A stretch of 64,000 nt of DNA. Source: Quillaja saponaria (taxonomy: Eukaryota; Streptophyta; Magnoliopsida; Fabales; Quillajaceae). Position 1 is the stretch's first letter. Each line of letters starts with the position of its first letter. The position numbers were made by a program, and so were the translations under genes. The stretch covers positions 5,518,001 to 5,582,000 of the forward strand of contig CM055617.1 in NCBI GenBank assembly GCA_029379385.1. Reading direction: 5' to 3'. This document shows, in pieces, positions 34,480 to 46,722 of the stretch. The notes beneath the pieces are model-generated. The model saw nothing but the letters and a program-made list of their open reading frames with translations. It searched no databases and had not been told where the DNA came from.

Positions 34480-36063
34480 ATGAATGGAAGTATAGTGGCA
34501 CGTGATGCTGAAAATAAGAAGGCATGCAAAGAAAATTGCATTAAGGATGGAAAATATAGAATATGCAAATTATCTGATGCAATTCTTCTGCGCATTTTGT
34601 CCTTCTTTGGAACCAAAGAAGCAGTCAGAACAAGCATTTTATGATATCAAAAAGATGGCAATGTTTATGGATGTCTCTCCCTGAACTGGATTTTGCACAA
34701 GGGACAGTCAATAAGAAAGCGAGATCAGTGTACATGAGTTTTGTGGGAAGAGCGCTCATGCTTTGTAATTCGACTGATATAAAAAAGTTCTCACTGTCAT
34801 GTGATTTGCTATGTGATGAACTGCGTATTAGTACATGGATATTTGGTACAGTAAGGCAAAATGTGGAAGTGTTAGATCTTTGCCTATTATTACTAACGAA
34901 ACCATTGATCTTGATTTTGAGTCTGCAGATGTGTTGCAATCTCAAGCTTCCTTCGGTTATTTCATTATCTAGTTTCAAGATAATGACTCTTACGCATGTC
35001 ATGTTTCCAGACCATGCAATTGATCAGCTATTATCTGGATGCCCAATTCTGGAGAACTTGACTTTAGATGAATGCTATTGGGAGAATGTCACTTCTGTTT
35101 CCATTTCTGGGCCTACACTTAGAACCTTGGTTGTATATGATTTTCTAGATGATAAAAATGATTGTCAAGTTTTAGTTTCTGGAACGATGCTTAAATCTTT
35201 TGTCTATGAAGGTAAATTGAAAAGGAAGTATTGTTTACTTGATTCTCCATCACTAGAGGATGCATGTATTAATGTGGATGGAGACCAGTCTAAATGTGCT
35301 ATTCAAACATGTAAGCTTATGAGAGGACTTTCTAACGTGAACCGACTGGTAATGTCATCGAGTACCAATCAGGTATGCAAAATATAAGTTTGGAGAAATG
35401 CATTTGTTTCTTGTATCACTCTCTTGATATAAGGTTTATCTGATGGCTCTATATGATACTTTTTGTGCCCTGTCTTAATCTATTTCTAGGCCCTTAGCCA
35501 GACTAAAGAATCCCTTGATCCCCTGCCAATGTTTCATAAACTGAAACATCTTGAAGTGAACGTGGAATATCTAGACATGTCTTATGGAGCACTGTTAGAT
35601 GTACTCCAAAACTCACCATTTCTTACTTATCTTGAATTTACGAAGGTAATTCTCCCTGCTGCAACCATTTTTGTTCTTTTCATATGTAATATTTGCGGCC
35701 TTGGCAACCAGTATTTAGCATTAGATTATGGCTAAACAAAGTTCTCTAATGACAATGTAGGGGATTGACTTAGAAGTTGATCATTGGGAATTGGATCCCA
35801 TTCCTCCATGTTTTCTGACATATCTTAAGGTCATTAAATTTGGTGATTTTCTTGGATTGGAAGATGAGCGAATTGTGATCAGGGTGTTACTTCAGAAAGC
35901 AGCAGTTTTGGAGAGGATGACTATACATTGGTCCGAAGAAGAATTCACTGGGGTGGAAGGTTTTCGGCAGCAAATGAAAGTTAATGCTGAAGTCCAGGTG
36001 CTTCCAAAAAGCATCAAAAAACTGTGTTATCTCTCTCATTTAGCCAATGTGGCTGCCTTATAA
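34480..36063 (+). pseudogene. F-box/LRR/FBD copy A, broken by a 5-nt insertion
   Basis: Family role: F-box/FBD/LRR proteins serve as substrate receptors of SCF ubiquitin ligases. Start ATG at 34480. The F-box begins RICKLSDAILLRILSFFGTKEAVRTSIL (residues about 28-54) and meets a stop at 34642. The frame resumes from 34647 (SKRWQCLWMSLPELDF), so five extra bases, TGATA at 34642-34646, break the F-box. The remainder is open: LRR-like repeats (SGCPILENLTLDECYWENV), a GT donor after 35372, exon 35490-35645, and exon 35761-36063 with the FBD domain (WELDPIPPCFLTYLKVIKF). The LRR region near 34880-34940 is shorter than in copy B. A protein starting at 34641 would lack most of the F-box. Probably a recent pseudogene. 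Confidence 0.75.
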
Positions 36064-38481
36064 TTTGGGATTTCAATATTTCATACTTAGTCGGAATATG
36101 TGAATATGACTGGTTTTTTCACTGGGCTAGTCAGCAATGAGAATGCCTTTTGTATAATCATTATCACAATCAGAACCTATTGAATATTTGATAGCCCTTA
36201 ATGAACTCATGACAGTGTTTTTGCCATGGTTAAACTAAATTCTCATTTGTTATTTGATATTCAGAAAAGCAACTTGCTGAAAAGTCTGTGTAGCAGATTA
36301 CCCGCAAATAGAAGAGGATAAAAGCCACACAACAAGTGTGGCTAATGTCTGTCCAAGGAAAGATTAACCAGTTATGAAAAGTTCATGTTTTAAATTGAAC
36401 AAACAAAATGAAATTGTAAACTTAATTGAGTTTTATGAACTTTTGGTTACCTTATTCCAACAAAAAATCTATACTCATTAACAGCATTTCAATTTTCAAT
36501 TTTCAATTTTCAAATATAATTTTATGTGTATCAAAAATGAAAATTGATCTTAACATGAATTACCAAAACCTGTATCAAAATATTAGGTTTCCGAACATTT
36601 TCAACCAATTTTTTATTTTACCAAATAATTTAATTGTATTAATGATTTTAATTTTTCATTGAATGTTTCTTATGAGACTGGAATTTGTGATTTTTTTCTT
36701 AAGAGATATTGAGACTAACTTTTCTTAAGTAATATATAGAACTAATTGTTTATTTATTTATTTTTTGGTAAGAAGGATAGGAATATATTTATTATTATAA
36801 AATATCCTATTTTTTTCTCTCTAAATATTTCCAATTTAGGAAATTAAAAAAAATAAAATAAAAGGATTCGGGTAAAAGGAGGAAGCCCTACAAAACTTAA
36901 CGGGCAGGAAGCAAATGACAGGCATGTGCTGTCGCCTGCCAAGAAAGCTGGTGTCACTTGTGTCAGACCCCTTCACTTTCTTCTCCTCTGGCGTTGGATA
37001 TGCAAACTGAAAGTTTAGCTTCACGTTAGCCATTCCCAATTTTTTGATATATTTGAATACATTTTATAATTTTATTTTCATCTTTGTTCATTCACGGCGA
37101 AAACTGAATTCTTTTTTAATTTCTTTGTTCCTTTTTATCAAAATAATAATGATTTCAGTGTGCCCTGTTGTTATTTCTTCGTCTCTATCTCTTAAAGTTT
37201 TGATTTTTATGAGCTTGTCACTGAAATTTGATGTAATATTTTAAGGGAATTTGAGCTTTATTTGAATCCGACTTAAAATATAAAATTATAGTTTTAGAAA
37301 AATTGCTTAATTTAAGATATTTATTTATAGAAAGGGCAAAACTACTAGGTTGCATTAGGGTTTCCAGTATGTTTTTTGTTTTTTGAGGCTCTTTTTTTTT
37401 TCTTTTATCTTATCAAAAATAAAAAAATAAAAAATAAATCATGCTTGTTTTCAGAAATTAGGTGGTGAAGGAAAGAAGTTATTTCATATGTTAAATGATG
37501 CATCTGGGAAAAATTGATGTGAATAGACCCAGATCTTCACTTGACTTTGCTTCTATTCTATATATACAGTTATTTCTTAAATTTTGTTTTTTGGGGTTGG
37601 GGAATGGGGGAGAGGGTGTTACTTCAAGTTTAAGCATTTTTGCTTAGCCATTGCCGATTGTTTTGTTTTGTTGCTATAGATACTAGCTTTAAAGTTTCAT
37701 TTTGGTTCACCAAAGTTATACCTCTATGCTCTATCTCTGATTCTTGATTGTCATAAGCTGTTCAAAGAAATATGCTTTTCAATTTCATGTAATTGATTCA
37801 ATTATGGAATCATGAATAGTCATTGATTCATTCTATACATAGTAATCTATATTTTTTCTTTTATATGAATATAGAAATGGGTAATTTCTAAAAAAGTTTC
37901 AGCAAGAATTCAAATTAACCCGATATTTTGATGTTGGACAAGGAATTTTGTAGTGGAAAGACTGACTTTCTACATGAAAATTAAGGTTACAAACCCAAAA
38001 CCGCGTTTCTGTGCTATTTGTGTCAAACATGTTTAAAACTACTTGAATCTGATTTCCTCTTCTGTATGGCGGAAGGGGTATGCGTGTGGGCTGCTGCCAT
38101 GGAGGTTTTAGATAAACTGAAACGGGGAAACAAATTAGATTCTTATCTAATGTTATTCACTTAAACTTTCTGCATATGTGAATTTGTTGAACCTTATAGA
38201 GCTTCTAGTAAACCTATCCCATTGTCTAGTTTATAGTCATAGAGAGCCCCCACTAGTAAACCCATGTCAATTTTAACGTCTTATATGTAAATCTCTGCAA
38301 AATGTGTTTCCATAATTCCATCCTTCAGATTTTTGTTGAATGCTTGGAGGCTATTTTTTCTTGAATAGGTGTATTTTCTGACTGCCCATGTTACAAGTTA
38401 TTATTGCTTATTGTTTTCAAATGTCATATTAAGTTAAAATGCAACATGTCTAAAATATTAAGCAGGGAAACCTTAGAAGTC
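36064..38481. other. Intergenic DNA and 5' leader region of F-box copy B
   Basis: AT-rich spacer without a gene. From about 38151 the sequence is shared with 46243-46707 (see repeat entry). A likely 5' UTR intron ends at TTAAGCAG (about 38464), just before the start codon of copy B. Confidence 0.45.
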
Positions 38482-40146
38482 ATGGATATGGGCTCTTCGA
38501 TTAAGACTTCCCGAAACCTAAAGCATAGCAAGAAACTTGAAAAGGCTGGGAGCAGTATTAGGATAAGTGATTTACCTGATCCGATTCTCCAACACATTTT
38601 ATCTTTCCTTCCCACAAAATATGCAGTTAGGACAAGTGTATTATCCAGGAGATGGCAATATTTATGGATGTATGTCACTAACCTCATGTTCAAAGAAGGG
38701 GCACCAGATAAGAGGACTTTATTCATGGATTTTGTAGACAAGGTACTTATGCTCTGTGATTCATCAGATGTTAACAGATTTTCTCTCTCATGTGATATCC
38801 GATTGGATGCACGTCGAGTATATAGATGGCTATGCTCTCTTGGGAGGCATAAAATTCAGGAATTACATCTTGACCTCGAAGTCACTGAGCTATCATTTGT
38901 GCTGCCTGCTTGTCTATTTACCTGTGACTCATTGATGAAATTACATCTTTCTATGTACCATATTCTCAAGCTTCCTTCTTGCATCAGTTTCAAAAGTCTC
39001 AGGTTCTTATCTCTGTCCCTTGTTGTATTCGCCCATACTCTCTCAACGCAACAGCTGTTCTCTGGTTGCCCACTCCTCGAGAAGTTGTCTCTAATTGATT
39101 GCAGTTGGAAGAATGTGGGATTTGTTTGTATATCTAATCCCATGCTTCGTGAGTTGTCATAAGGGAGTCAGAAGATGAGGATGAGGGTAACACGGATCTG
39201 TCAGACTCAGACGAGCGTAATGATAGTACAGATTGTCAGTGTTTCAAATTGTTGCCAAGTTGTGGTTGTGGCTACTAGTTTACAATCATTCTCTTTCAGG
39301 GTGACCTCATAATTGATTATCTGTTATATAACTCCGCTTCAGTAATTGATGCATCTGTTAAAATTGGTGGGGCTGACGACTGGAGCAGTTCCTGGCAAAG
39401 AGAAGCTGGATATCATGCTTTCAAGCTTCTAAAAGGTTTCTCCACTGTGAAAAAGCTATCACTTTCTAGAATTACTATTATGGTAGGTTCCAATTTCGAA
39501 TTGAGTTAATAAAATCCTCTTCATGGTCCCAATTTATGTTTTCTATTTGTCTCGTAAGGGGCTCATATTGATACTTTTGATTGTTCATATCAAGATCTTG
39601 ACCATGCAGAAGAGTTGCTTGATCATCTGCCTGTGTTTTACAATTTGGCCAAACTTGATCTGTATTCAAAAAAAGCTATAGAGTTATCAAGTGGAGCACT
39701 GTTGAGAATACTAAGGAACTCACCGTTTCTTGAACTTATTGCCTTTTTTATGGTAAACTCTGTTGGAATCTCAACTTTTAATACAACTTCACCTACGAAT
39801 GCTTAGAATCACCATTGCCACTAGATTTTGTATACATTGATAACCATGTAGGGTGTCTGCGTTTTCTGAACACCAAGTGGAAAATGATTGGATAGTTGAT
39901 CCAGTGCCTTCATGTTTCTCAACACACCTTAAGACCATCAAGATTTACAATTTTCGAGGAGGTGAAGCAGAAGTACGTGCTGTAAAATTCTTCTTACAAA
40001 CTGCAGCAGTTTTGGAAAGACTTACTATTAAATGTGACCAGTTTGCTTTTAAATCTTCTATTGGGTTAAAGAAGCTAAAGAACTTGCATGGAAAGATACA
40101 AGGGTTCCCTAGAGTGTCAATGAATTGTTTGATAGAATTCTGTTAA
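38482..40146 (+). pseudogene. F-box/LRR/FBD copy B, N-terminal part intact, later frameshifts
   Basis: The ATG at 38482 follows a likely leader intron and gives MDMGSSIKTS. The F-box is complete (ISDLPDPILQHILSFLPTKY, VLSRRWQYLW), followed by LRR-like strands to SGCPLLEKLSLIDCSW. A stop occurs at 39160-39162. Homologous coding resumes in other frames: an acidic linker (ESEDEDEGNTDLSDSDE), then CQVVVVATSLQSF, then GDLIIDYLLYN, so at least three frame changes lie between 39158 and 39300. Later exons are 39610-39752 and about 39852-40146, the last encoding FBD (WIVDPVPSCFSTHLKTI). A GTGAGT donor at 39149 and a good CTCTTTCAG acceptor at 39299 exist, but joining them puts a stop in frame. A truncated F-box protein of about 227 residues could be made; the full protein cannot. 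Confidence 0.75.
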
Positions 40147-41230
40147 GTTCTATTCCATGTCTTAGAAATGCCATTTCTCAGTGTAAAGGTTCATGTAATT
40201 CACACATGGAGAATTTTGTCATGTAGTTTTAACTTTATTTGCCCAAAATGTATGCTAATCCAACATTTTTTTTGTAAAACTTTCTTCTGTTAATTCTCCT
40301 TTTCAGTGACAATGTTCATGTAATGGATTAGTTAATTGTAGTATCTTCCTTATCCTTAATCAAAATAAAAATGTGATAGTATATGCTTCAGCTAAGCATG
40401 GGAATTTGATTTGGCAGGCCATCACTTCACTGCTAGTAAAGGCTTTTTCTTTTCTTTTTTCTTCTTTCTTTCAAATGTAAAATGTCAGATGTTACTGACA
40501 TTAGTTCACAGATTCTCAACCAAATGCGACAGTAGGATTTGATTCTTGAAACATGCAGTCTATTTACATCATTATCAAAATTTTCAAGGATGGCATCCCT
40601 TATATCTTGCTGGTTTGGCTGAAACTCAAATTTTACATCGTTAAAAACTTATCAACCGTGTAAAATGGCTAGTTAAAAACTTGTCTAAAAATATATTATT
40701 TGTATAATACATTAATAATAAAAATATACATTAAATTATACAAAAATAGATTTAATTCAGGTTGTTTATTACATCAGTTTTAAAATACAAAAATTTGAGT
40801 GTTTTTCAAAAATGTACTAAACTAAAATGGAGTAACTATGAGCTCGCTATTTGTTTTAGAAAGGCTGCCCTTACTTGAACGGAGGCATTTGACATGTCGT
40901 CCACCTCTAAACAACATTTATGTTCTCTTGTTAGAAGAGCTTAAGCTATTCATAATTAATACAATTATAAAAAAAAAAAAATTGTAATAAATATTTGATA
41001 TTATAGAACACAACTCTAAGATAGGGATTAATAGAATATCGCAATGGAGAATTTTGATCGATTTATCAAATAAATGTTTATCAATAATCAATATCTTCAT
41101 CTTAATTTTATTTTTTTTCATTTTTGAATTCAAATAGCATTTACTTTATTTTTTATTTTATTTTAATTACCTTTTTTATATTTTATATAATATAATATTA
41201 TGATTAGTACATAATTTCCATATTCTTATA
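40147..41230. other. Intergenic DNA with an orphan copy of an F-box leader
   Basis: No gene. About 70 bp at 40864-40935 (GGCATTTGACATGTCGTC, CCTCTAAACAAC) match 45527-45600, the leader region of F-box copy C, in direct orientation. Similarity is then lost and AT-rich repeat DNA begins. Confidence 0.5.
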
Positions 41231-42546
41231 TCTATACTATATATAAAGCACATAGATATCTTTAATTGTTATTTTACTTTTATTAGACTATTATTTTTTT
41301 CTTCTTACTATTTTCTTAATTCTTCTCTATTTTAATATTAATAGAATTGTAAATACGTTATAACTTTTATTTATTTATTTTACATCTTCTCAATATTAAT
41401 AAATCTTTATTTTTTTTGCTAATAATTATATGTCAATAGTAAATAAAATTGAAAATTTTTTTCCTTTGTTTAAAAGTGCCTAATAATCTTAATTTTCATA
41501 GTTCTTCTCAAATTTATAAAATAATTTTTTTTTTAAAAAATTACTACGAATTAAAAGAAATATTAAGAGTATTGTTTCATGATTATAATATTGTTGTATT
41601 AAAAGTATAGTTTCATGATTATAATATTGTTGCTTTAAACTTTAATACATAAAAAAAAATTATATTTTTCAATAATTATATGCCAATAGTTGTTAATATT
41701 AATTTTCTAAAAAAAAAAAAAATTTTTTAATAAGTTCCTAATAATTATTTTATTTTGTAGTTTTTTCTCAAATTTATGAATTTTTTAAAAATATTTAGAG
41801 TATAATTTTCATGATTGAATATTGTTATTTTATCTTATGGAAGAAATTTTATTTCCCCTATGAGTTTTACAATTCCATAATTATTTTTTAATTACTATTT
41901 TGCTTCAAATAGTTTATCATTTTAGTTTTTTTTTTTTTTTACTTTTCCATAATTTTTTTCTATTTTAATATTAATATGTTAGTAGTTATTTTATGACTAT
42001 TGATTTTTTATCCTGATTCTTTTCAATATTAATAAATCTCTAATTTATCAATAGTAATTAAGATTGAATTTATCAATTTTTTTAATTTAGTAAGTTACAA
42101 ATAATTATTATTATTTAAATGTTATGAATGAAAAGAAATATTAAGTGTATATTGTTTATTATTATATTAATTTTATATAGATTCAATTTCTTGCTAAAGA
42201 TTATTAAATGGTTTGGGTAATAAATGCTAAAACTAAAATCACATTTAGGTAGGTAGGGACTTGTATTAAGCTTGCAAATTTTTACAACCCTGAATTTCAG
42301 TTCCTTGTGAAGTTAATACTACTTGGCTAGAATCAATACTCTTATATCAACAAGAATAGGGCTAGAATCAATACTTTTATATCAGCAATAAAGATGACTG
42401 CTTGGGACTTGTCATCTTCCACCTTCTTCAGAACTTCGTCCATAACACAAAAGTCTATGACCTTACTAGAATTAACATCAATATCACCTCCATGAAGTTA
42501 GTCAGTGTTATTGGCAAATCAATGCGCATATCATCTAACATTGAAC
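41231..42546. other. AT-rich DNA starting with a Helitron-like 5' end
   Basis: TCTATACTATATATAAAGCAC at 41231, preceded by A, matches the plant Helitron 5' terminus. The 3' end could not be found. Further on are short local repeats: GTTTCATGATTATAATATTG twice in tandem (period about 35 bp, near 41573 and 41608), CAATATTAATAAATCT twice, and a 36-bp tandem pair (GGCTAGAATCAATACT) near 42323 and 42359. No gene seen. Confidence 0.35.
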
Positions 42547-43741
42547 TATAATTAGGGTTAATGTTAGGGTATCATATTTAAGGTTAAGATTAGGATACTA
42601 TAATTAGGGTTAAGATATCGTAATTTAAGATTAAGGTACTATAATTGGGGTTAGGGTCAGGGTATTGTAATTAAATTTAGGATACCATAATTAGGATTAG
42701 GGTACGATAATTAAGGCTATGGTTAGGGTATCATAATTAAAGTTAGGGTACCGTAATTAGGGTTAGGGTCAAGGTACTATAATTAGGATAGGGTACCGTA
42801 ACTAGGGTTAAAGTTAAGGTACTGAAACTAAGGTTAGGGTTAAGATACCGTAATTAGGGATAGGGTACTGTAATATGTATTAGGATATCATAACTAGTGT
42901 TACGGTTAGGGTACCGTAAATAAGGTTGCGGTTAGCGTAATGTAATTAGGGTTAGGTTACCGTAACAAGAGTTAGGGTTAAGGTATCATAACCTAGATTA
43001 GGGTACCGTAATTAGGGTAGGATACTGTAATTAGGGTTAGAGTACCGTAAGTAAGGTCAAGATACAGTAAGTAAGGTTAGGATATCATAGTTAAGTTTAG
43101 GTACCGTAATTAAGGTTTAGGTACCATAATTAGGGTTAGGGTACCATAGTTAGGGTAAGGGTACTGTAGTTAAGGTTAGGGTACTGTATTTTTGTTTATA
43201 GTACCGTAATTAGGGCTAGAATTAGGTTTAGGATACTATAATTAAGGTTAAGGTTCCATAATTAGGATTAGGATACCATAATTATTGTTAGGGTTACTGT
43301 ACTCTAATTTGGGTTAAGGTACCATAATTAGGGTTAAAGTACTTTAACTAAGGTTAATGTTAGGACACCGTAAATAGGATTATGGTACCGTAATTAGGGT
43401 TAGGGTACTTTAATTAAGATTAGAGTACAATCATTTAGATTAATGTACCATAATTAGGATTAGGATACCATAATTAAGGTTAGGATTAGGGTACCATAAA
43501 TAGGTTTAGGATATTGTAATTAAAGTTAGTAATAATCGTGTCATAATTAAGGTTAGGGTACTGTCACTAGGGTCAGGGCACCGTATTTAGGGTCAAGGCA
43601 TCATAACTAGGGTTAGGACATCGTAACTAAAGTCAGGGCACTGTAACTAGGATTAAGGTACTGTAATTAAGATTTTGGTACCATAATTAGGATTAGGGTA
43701 CTGTAATTAGGTTAAGGTACCGTAATTAGGGTTGGGGTATA
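42547..43741. repeat. Telomere-like minisatellite array, about 20-bp unit
   Basis: About 1.2 kb of degenerate head-to-tail units with consensus GTACCGTAATTAGGGTTAGG (20 bp), interspersed with 26-bp units that carry one more TTAGGG-like hexamer. I estimate roughly 55 units. The GTAYYRTAA core and the AGGGTTAGGG part are best kept; many units vary by A/G or C/T changes. GGTACC occurs repeatedly. It is not a normal plant telomere (TTTAGGG) but a composite satellite. The borders are sharp: unique sequence ends near TTGAACTATA at the left and resumes with AGTATTGAAACGACAC at the right. Confidence 0.95.
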
Positions 43742-43973
43742 GTATTGAAACGACACTAAAGTCTAACATTTTGGAAATATGAATACTCTTCTCTCTTTAC
43801 TGGACAGAAAACTAATGATGTCATATAATAATTTTGTACAAAAATTATAAAAAAGATTCAATGTTTTCTTCAAAGAATCAAAATGTCCTATTTTAAATTT
43901 TATTATTGTTAAATAAATTCTAAATACTTACCTTTTCTATATTACTATTTATTTTTAATTTTTTTTTCTTCTA
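43742..43973. other. Spacer between satellite and hAT-type element
   Basis: AT-rich spacer of about 230 bp; nothing recognisable. Confidence 0.4.
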
Positions 43974-43981
43974 ATAACAAT

Positions 43982-44642
43982 TAGTGGTGTGCATGATTCG
44001 GTTTTAGAAGAAAAATAACCAACCCAAATATTCGGTTAGCATAATAAAATAACTATATTCGGTTTTTTGTGAATTTTACAAATAGGAGAATGATTTGGGT
44101 TTTTTTTTCGATTATTGGACAAAAGTTAGATTGCCAGGCCAAATATATTATTTTTAGCCCAAAAAATCACAATTTGAGCCCCAAAACTACAAATATAAAA
44201 ATAAAAATACCATTTTAGTTTTGCAAGAACAAACAAATTTTGGTGAGATATGCACAATGGAAAAAAAGGAGCTAACAGAATGGTTTATTTTGAATTTAAT
44301 ATATAAGGAAAAGTGGAAACTATGTAAAGTAGAAAAATGACCCTGTAACTTTACTAAGAAAAAGTTAATGGTCTAAATGATGGACATTCCACTACTATTA
44401 TGCCTTAAAAGGAGTCTAAAATAGGGATATTTTAGTAATTATATAATATATATTCAAAAAATATATATATTATTTCCCGGTTTGGATTGGTTAACCAAAA
44501 TTAGCCTCAAAATCGAAACCAAAATTTTGAAAAAAAAAACCAAAACCCAATCACCCAAAAAACAAAAAAAAAAAATTCGAACACAAATATTCAGATGGTT
44601 CAAATCGGTTTGCTCAGTTAACCTAAATTATGCCTAGCCCTA
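43982..44642. mobile_element. Non-autonomous hAT-type element (MITE), 661 bp
   Basis: Left end TAGTGGTGTGCATGATTCGG. The right end on the minus strand reads TAGGGCTAGGCATAATTTAG, giving an imperfect inverted repeat of the TAGGG/TGTGCAT type common in plant hAT elements. It is flanked by 8-bp sequences ATAACAAT (43974-43981) and ATAGCAAT (44643-44650), a target duplication with one mismatch; 8 bp is the hAT size. The left arm is rich in ATTCGGTT words and the right in AACCAAAACC/ACCAAAATT, typical of such elements. No transposase frame. Confidence 0.72.
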
Positions 44643-44650
44643 ATAGCAAT

Positions 44651-46061
44651 ACGTCATGTTAAACTTAATAATTTTTAAATTTTAATTTATTCTTAAAAAG
44701 TAGTTTACACATTTATAAGTAAACTAGTATTTTTTTTGGAAATATCTCAAACAGGAAAATTAAAGTTGTAATACTAGTAAAAAGTCACAAGTTTGGATTT
44801 TACAAGGTAAATAAATCATAACTTTAAGATTTTCTTTTAAATAATGTTTAAATCTTAAAACAAAATATTTATATAATTATTAATGAAATAATAAAAAAAT
44901 TAATTAAAGATAGTTTTATCCTTTCATTTGATAAAATTTTGTTCTATTTTCAATACTAGATTTATATATATCACTTGTTGAACTTTTATTGTTTTACAAA
45001 TGCTTGAATTTATTTTTAGATACATACAAAATTATATTTTATAGTTCATATCATAAATTAAATAAATTCAGTTAAAATATATTAAGATTAAAATTTTAAA
45101 AGTAAGAGTCAATATATAAAGAATAAGTATGTATGACATATTAAAAAAAAAAAAATGACATTTTAGTACTTTATAGATAAATTTTGAGTTTTTTTAGTAT
45201 TTTTCTTAACTTTATTCTTCAACATTATTAGTTTTTCATCCATAGAAGAGATGGTGGATGGAGTGTCATATATTTTAAATTTTGGAACTTAGTATCTTTT
45301 TATAAACTAAAAGAAAGGAAGTAAAATTTTTATTTTTCTTATTCACATTGAACCAATATATATATATTTATTTATTTATTTTTTTGTAACACTGAATTTC
45401 CCAATAAACCCTACTCTGAGCACACCAGTCTGAAGTGATTAACTACTATACCCGGTATAAACGTCCTTTTTTGGCTTTGGCGCCAAGGACGTGTGCCTCG
45501 CGCCATTTGTTCTGAAAGAGAGATATGCCGTTTACTGGAACTGAGGCATTTTGTCATGTCGTCTGCCTCTAAACGACGCTTATGTTCTCTAATAAGTGGG
45601 AACGAGGCATAGGTTTTGACGGAGGGGAGAGACGGGTTCTGAAGCCCCCTTCTCTATCAGTGAGTTGGTGTATGGCGCCAATTTAAGAACTTCCGGCCAC
45701 CCATTTCTGCTGTGACGACAAGGTACCACGGTATCATTTCTCTGCAGTTCAATCTAGTGCAGCACTGAAATTATTATTATCATAATTTTTTCAAAGAAAA
45801 TTCTTTTTTTTTTTTTTTGTGGTGAGGGTTGCTTTAATTTGAATTGAATTTGATGAGAATCTTTGCCTTTGTTTTCTAAATCAATTGTTCTCCCAACTCC
45901 AAAATTTGATCTTGCTTGGCAGGTGTTCTTGCAATTTTTCGTTTTGCATACCTGAATTTTTTCAGTTCTCTAAGCTTCCTTGTTTTACTATAATGTTTTC
46001 ATATGGGATGCTATATCTGACAAATGCTCATAATGTACTATAAGAAAACGATTTAAAAGTC
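44651..46061. other. Intergenic DNA and leader of F-box copy C
   Basis: AT-rich to about 45400. From about 45470 to 45760 the DNA is GC-richer and holds two GGCGCCAA motifs (45479, 45674). The part 45615-45750 is shared with 53108-53250 upstream of copy F. This looks like promoter and 5' leader. A 13-T run lies at about 45806-45819. No coding region. Confidence 0.5.
45615..45750 (+). promoter_or_regulatory. Conserved F-box leader with TGGCGCCAATTTAAGAAC block (copy C)
   Basis: Shared with 53108-53250. Both contain GTGAGTTGG, then GGCGCCAATTTAAGAAC, then CCATTTCTRCTGTRACGRC, then GTATCATYTYTCT. The likely donor AGGTACC or later marks the end of a leader exon. Conservation in two copies about 7.5 kb apart, against an AT-rich background, points to a duplicated promoter/5' UTR exon. 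Confidence 0.55.
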
Positions 46062-46257
46062 ACGGATGTGAATTATTCGTTAAGTTGCACCCAAAACCAA
46101 AAGCGTAAGATATGTGAAACAAATGACAGCATTATTAAGATATGTGATTTACCAGACCCAATTATTCCCCAAATCCTATCTAACCTTCCAACAAAAGATG
46201 CTGACAAAACAATTGCATTATCCAAAAGGTGGCATATCTTTGGATGTTATTTACTTA
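46062..46257 (+). pseudogene. F-box copy C, only the F-box domain left
   Basis: A fragment encoding an F-box: IKICDLPDPIIPQILSNLP, then TKDADKTIALSKRWHIF. The expected ATG is ACG at 46062 (in copies B and E the same place reads ATGGAT). Coding similarity ends abruptly after KRWHIFGC, where the sequence switches to DNA homologous to the region upstream of copy B. No LRR or FBD part follows. A truncated relic. Confidence 0.8.
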
Positions 46258-46707
46258 AAACTTCTGCATAAGTGAATTTGTTGAACCTTATAGAGCTTTG
46301 GTAAACCCGTGAAAAGGATAATACAGCATCTGGTAAACCCATGAAAAAGTATCCTCTTAGTCTAGTTAATAGTCATGTAGGGGCTCTAGTAAACCTGTGC
46401 AAATTTTAACGTCTTGTATGTAAACCTCTGCAAAATGTGTTTCCATCCTCTAGATTTTTATTGAAGGCTTGAAGAAATAAGTAAATTGTCCCTTCTAATA
46501 GGTAGCTTGGAGGCAACTTTTTTCTTAAATAGGTATATTTCCTATTTGTTGCCCAAGTTTCAAGTTATTATTGCTTATTATTTTCATATGTCCTATTAAA
46601 TTAAAATGCATGTCCAAAAAAAATAAAGCAGGAAAACCTTCAAAGTCATGAATCTGGATTCTGGACTCTTTGATTAGTACTTCCAGAGACCTAAAGCATA
46701 GCAAGCA
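46243..46707 (+). repeat. Duplicate of the region upstream of copy B, joined into the C/D locus
   Basis: About 465 bp homologous to 38151-38535, including the words GTGAATTTGTTGAACCTTATAGAGCTT, TTTTAACGTCTT, CTCTGCAAAATGTGTTTCC and CTAAAGCATAGCAAG. The left junction falls inside the F-box of copy C at a shared ATGTTATTYACTTAAA word. The right junction (about 46705) passes into copy D, whose start resembles copy F (ACATCAAAACCATGGATGG). Confidence 0.8.
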
Positions 46708-46722
46708 ACATCAAAACCATGG

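Noticed and set aside
39149..39299. Intron in F-box copy B that would bypass the stop at 39160
   Set aside because: The donor GTGAGT and acceptor CTCTTTCAG look good, but joining them gives CGG TGA, an immediate stop, because the phases do not match.
42547..43741. True interstitial telomere tract
   Set aside because: Perfect TTTAGGG or TTAGGG runs are absent; every 20-26 bp is interrupted by the GTAYYRTAA core, so it is a satellite with telomere-like words.
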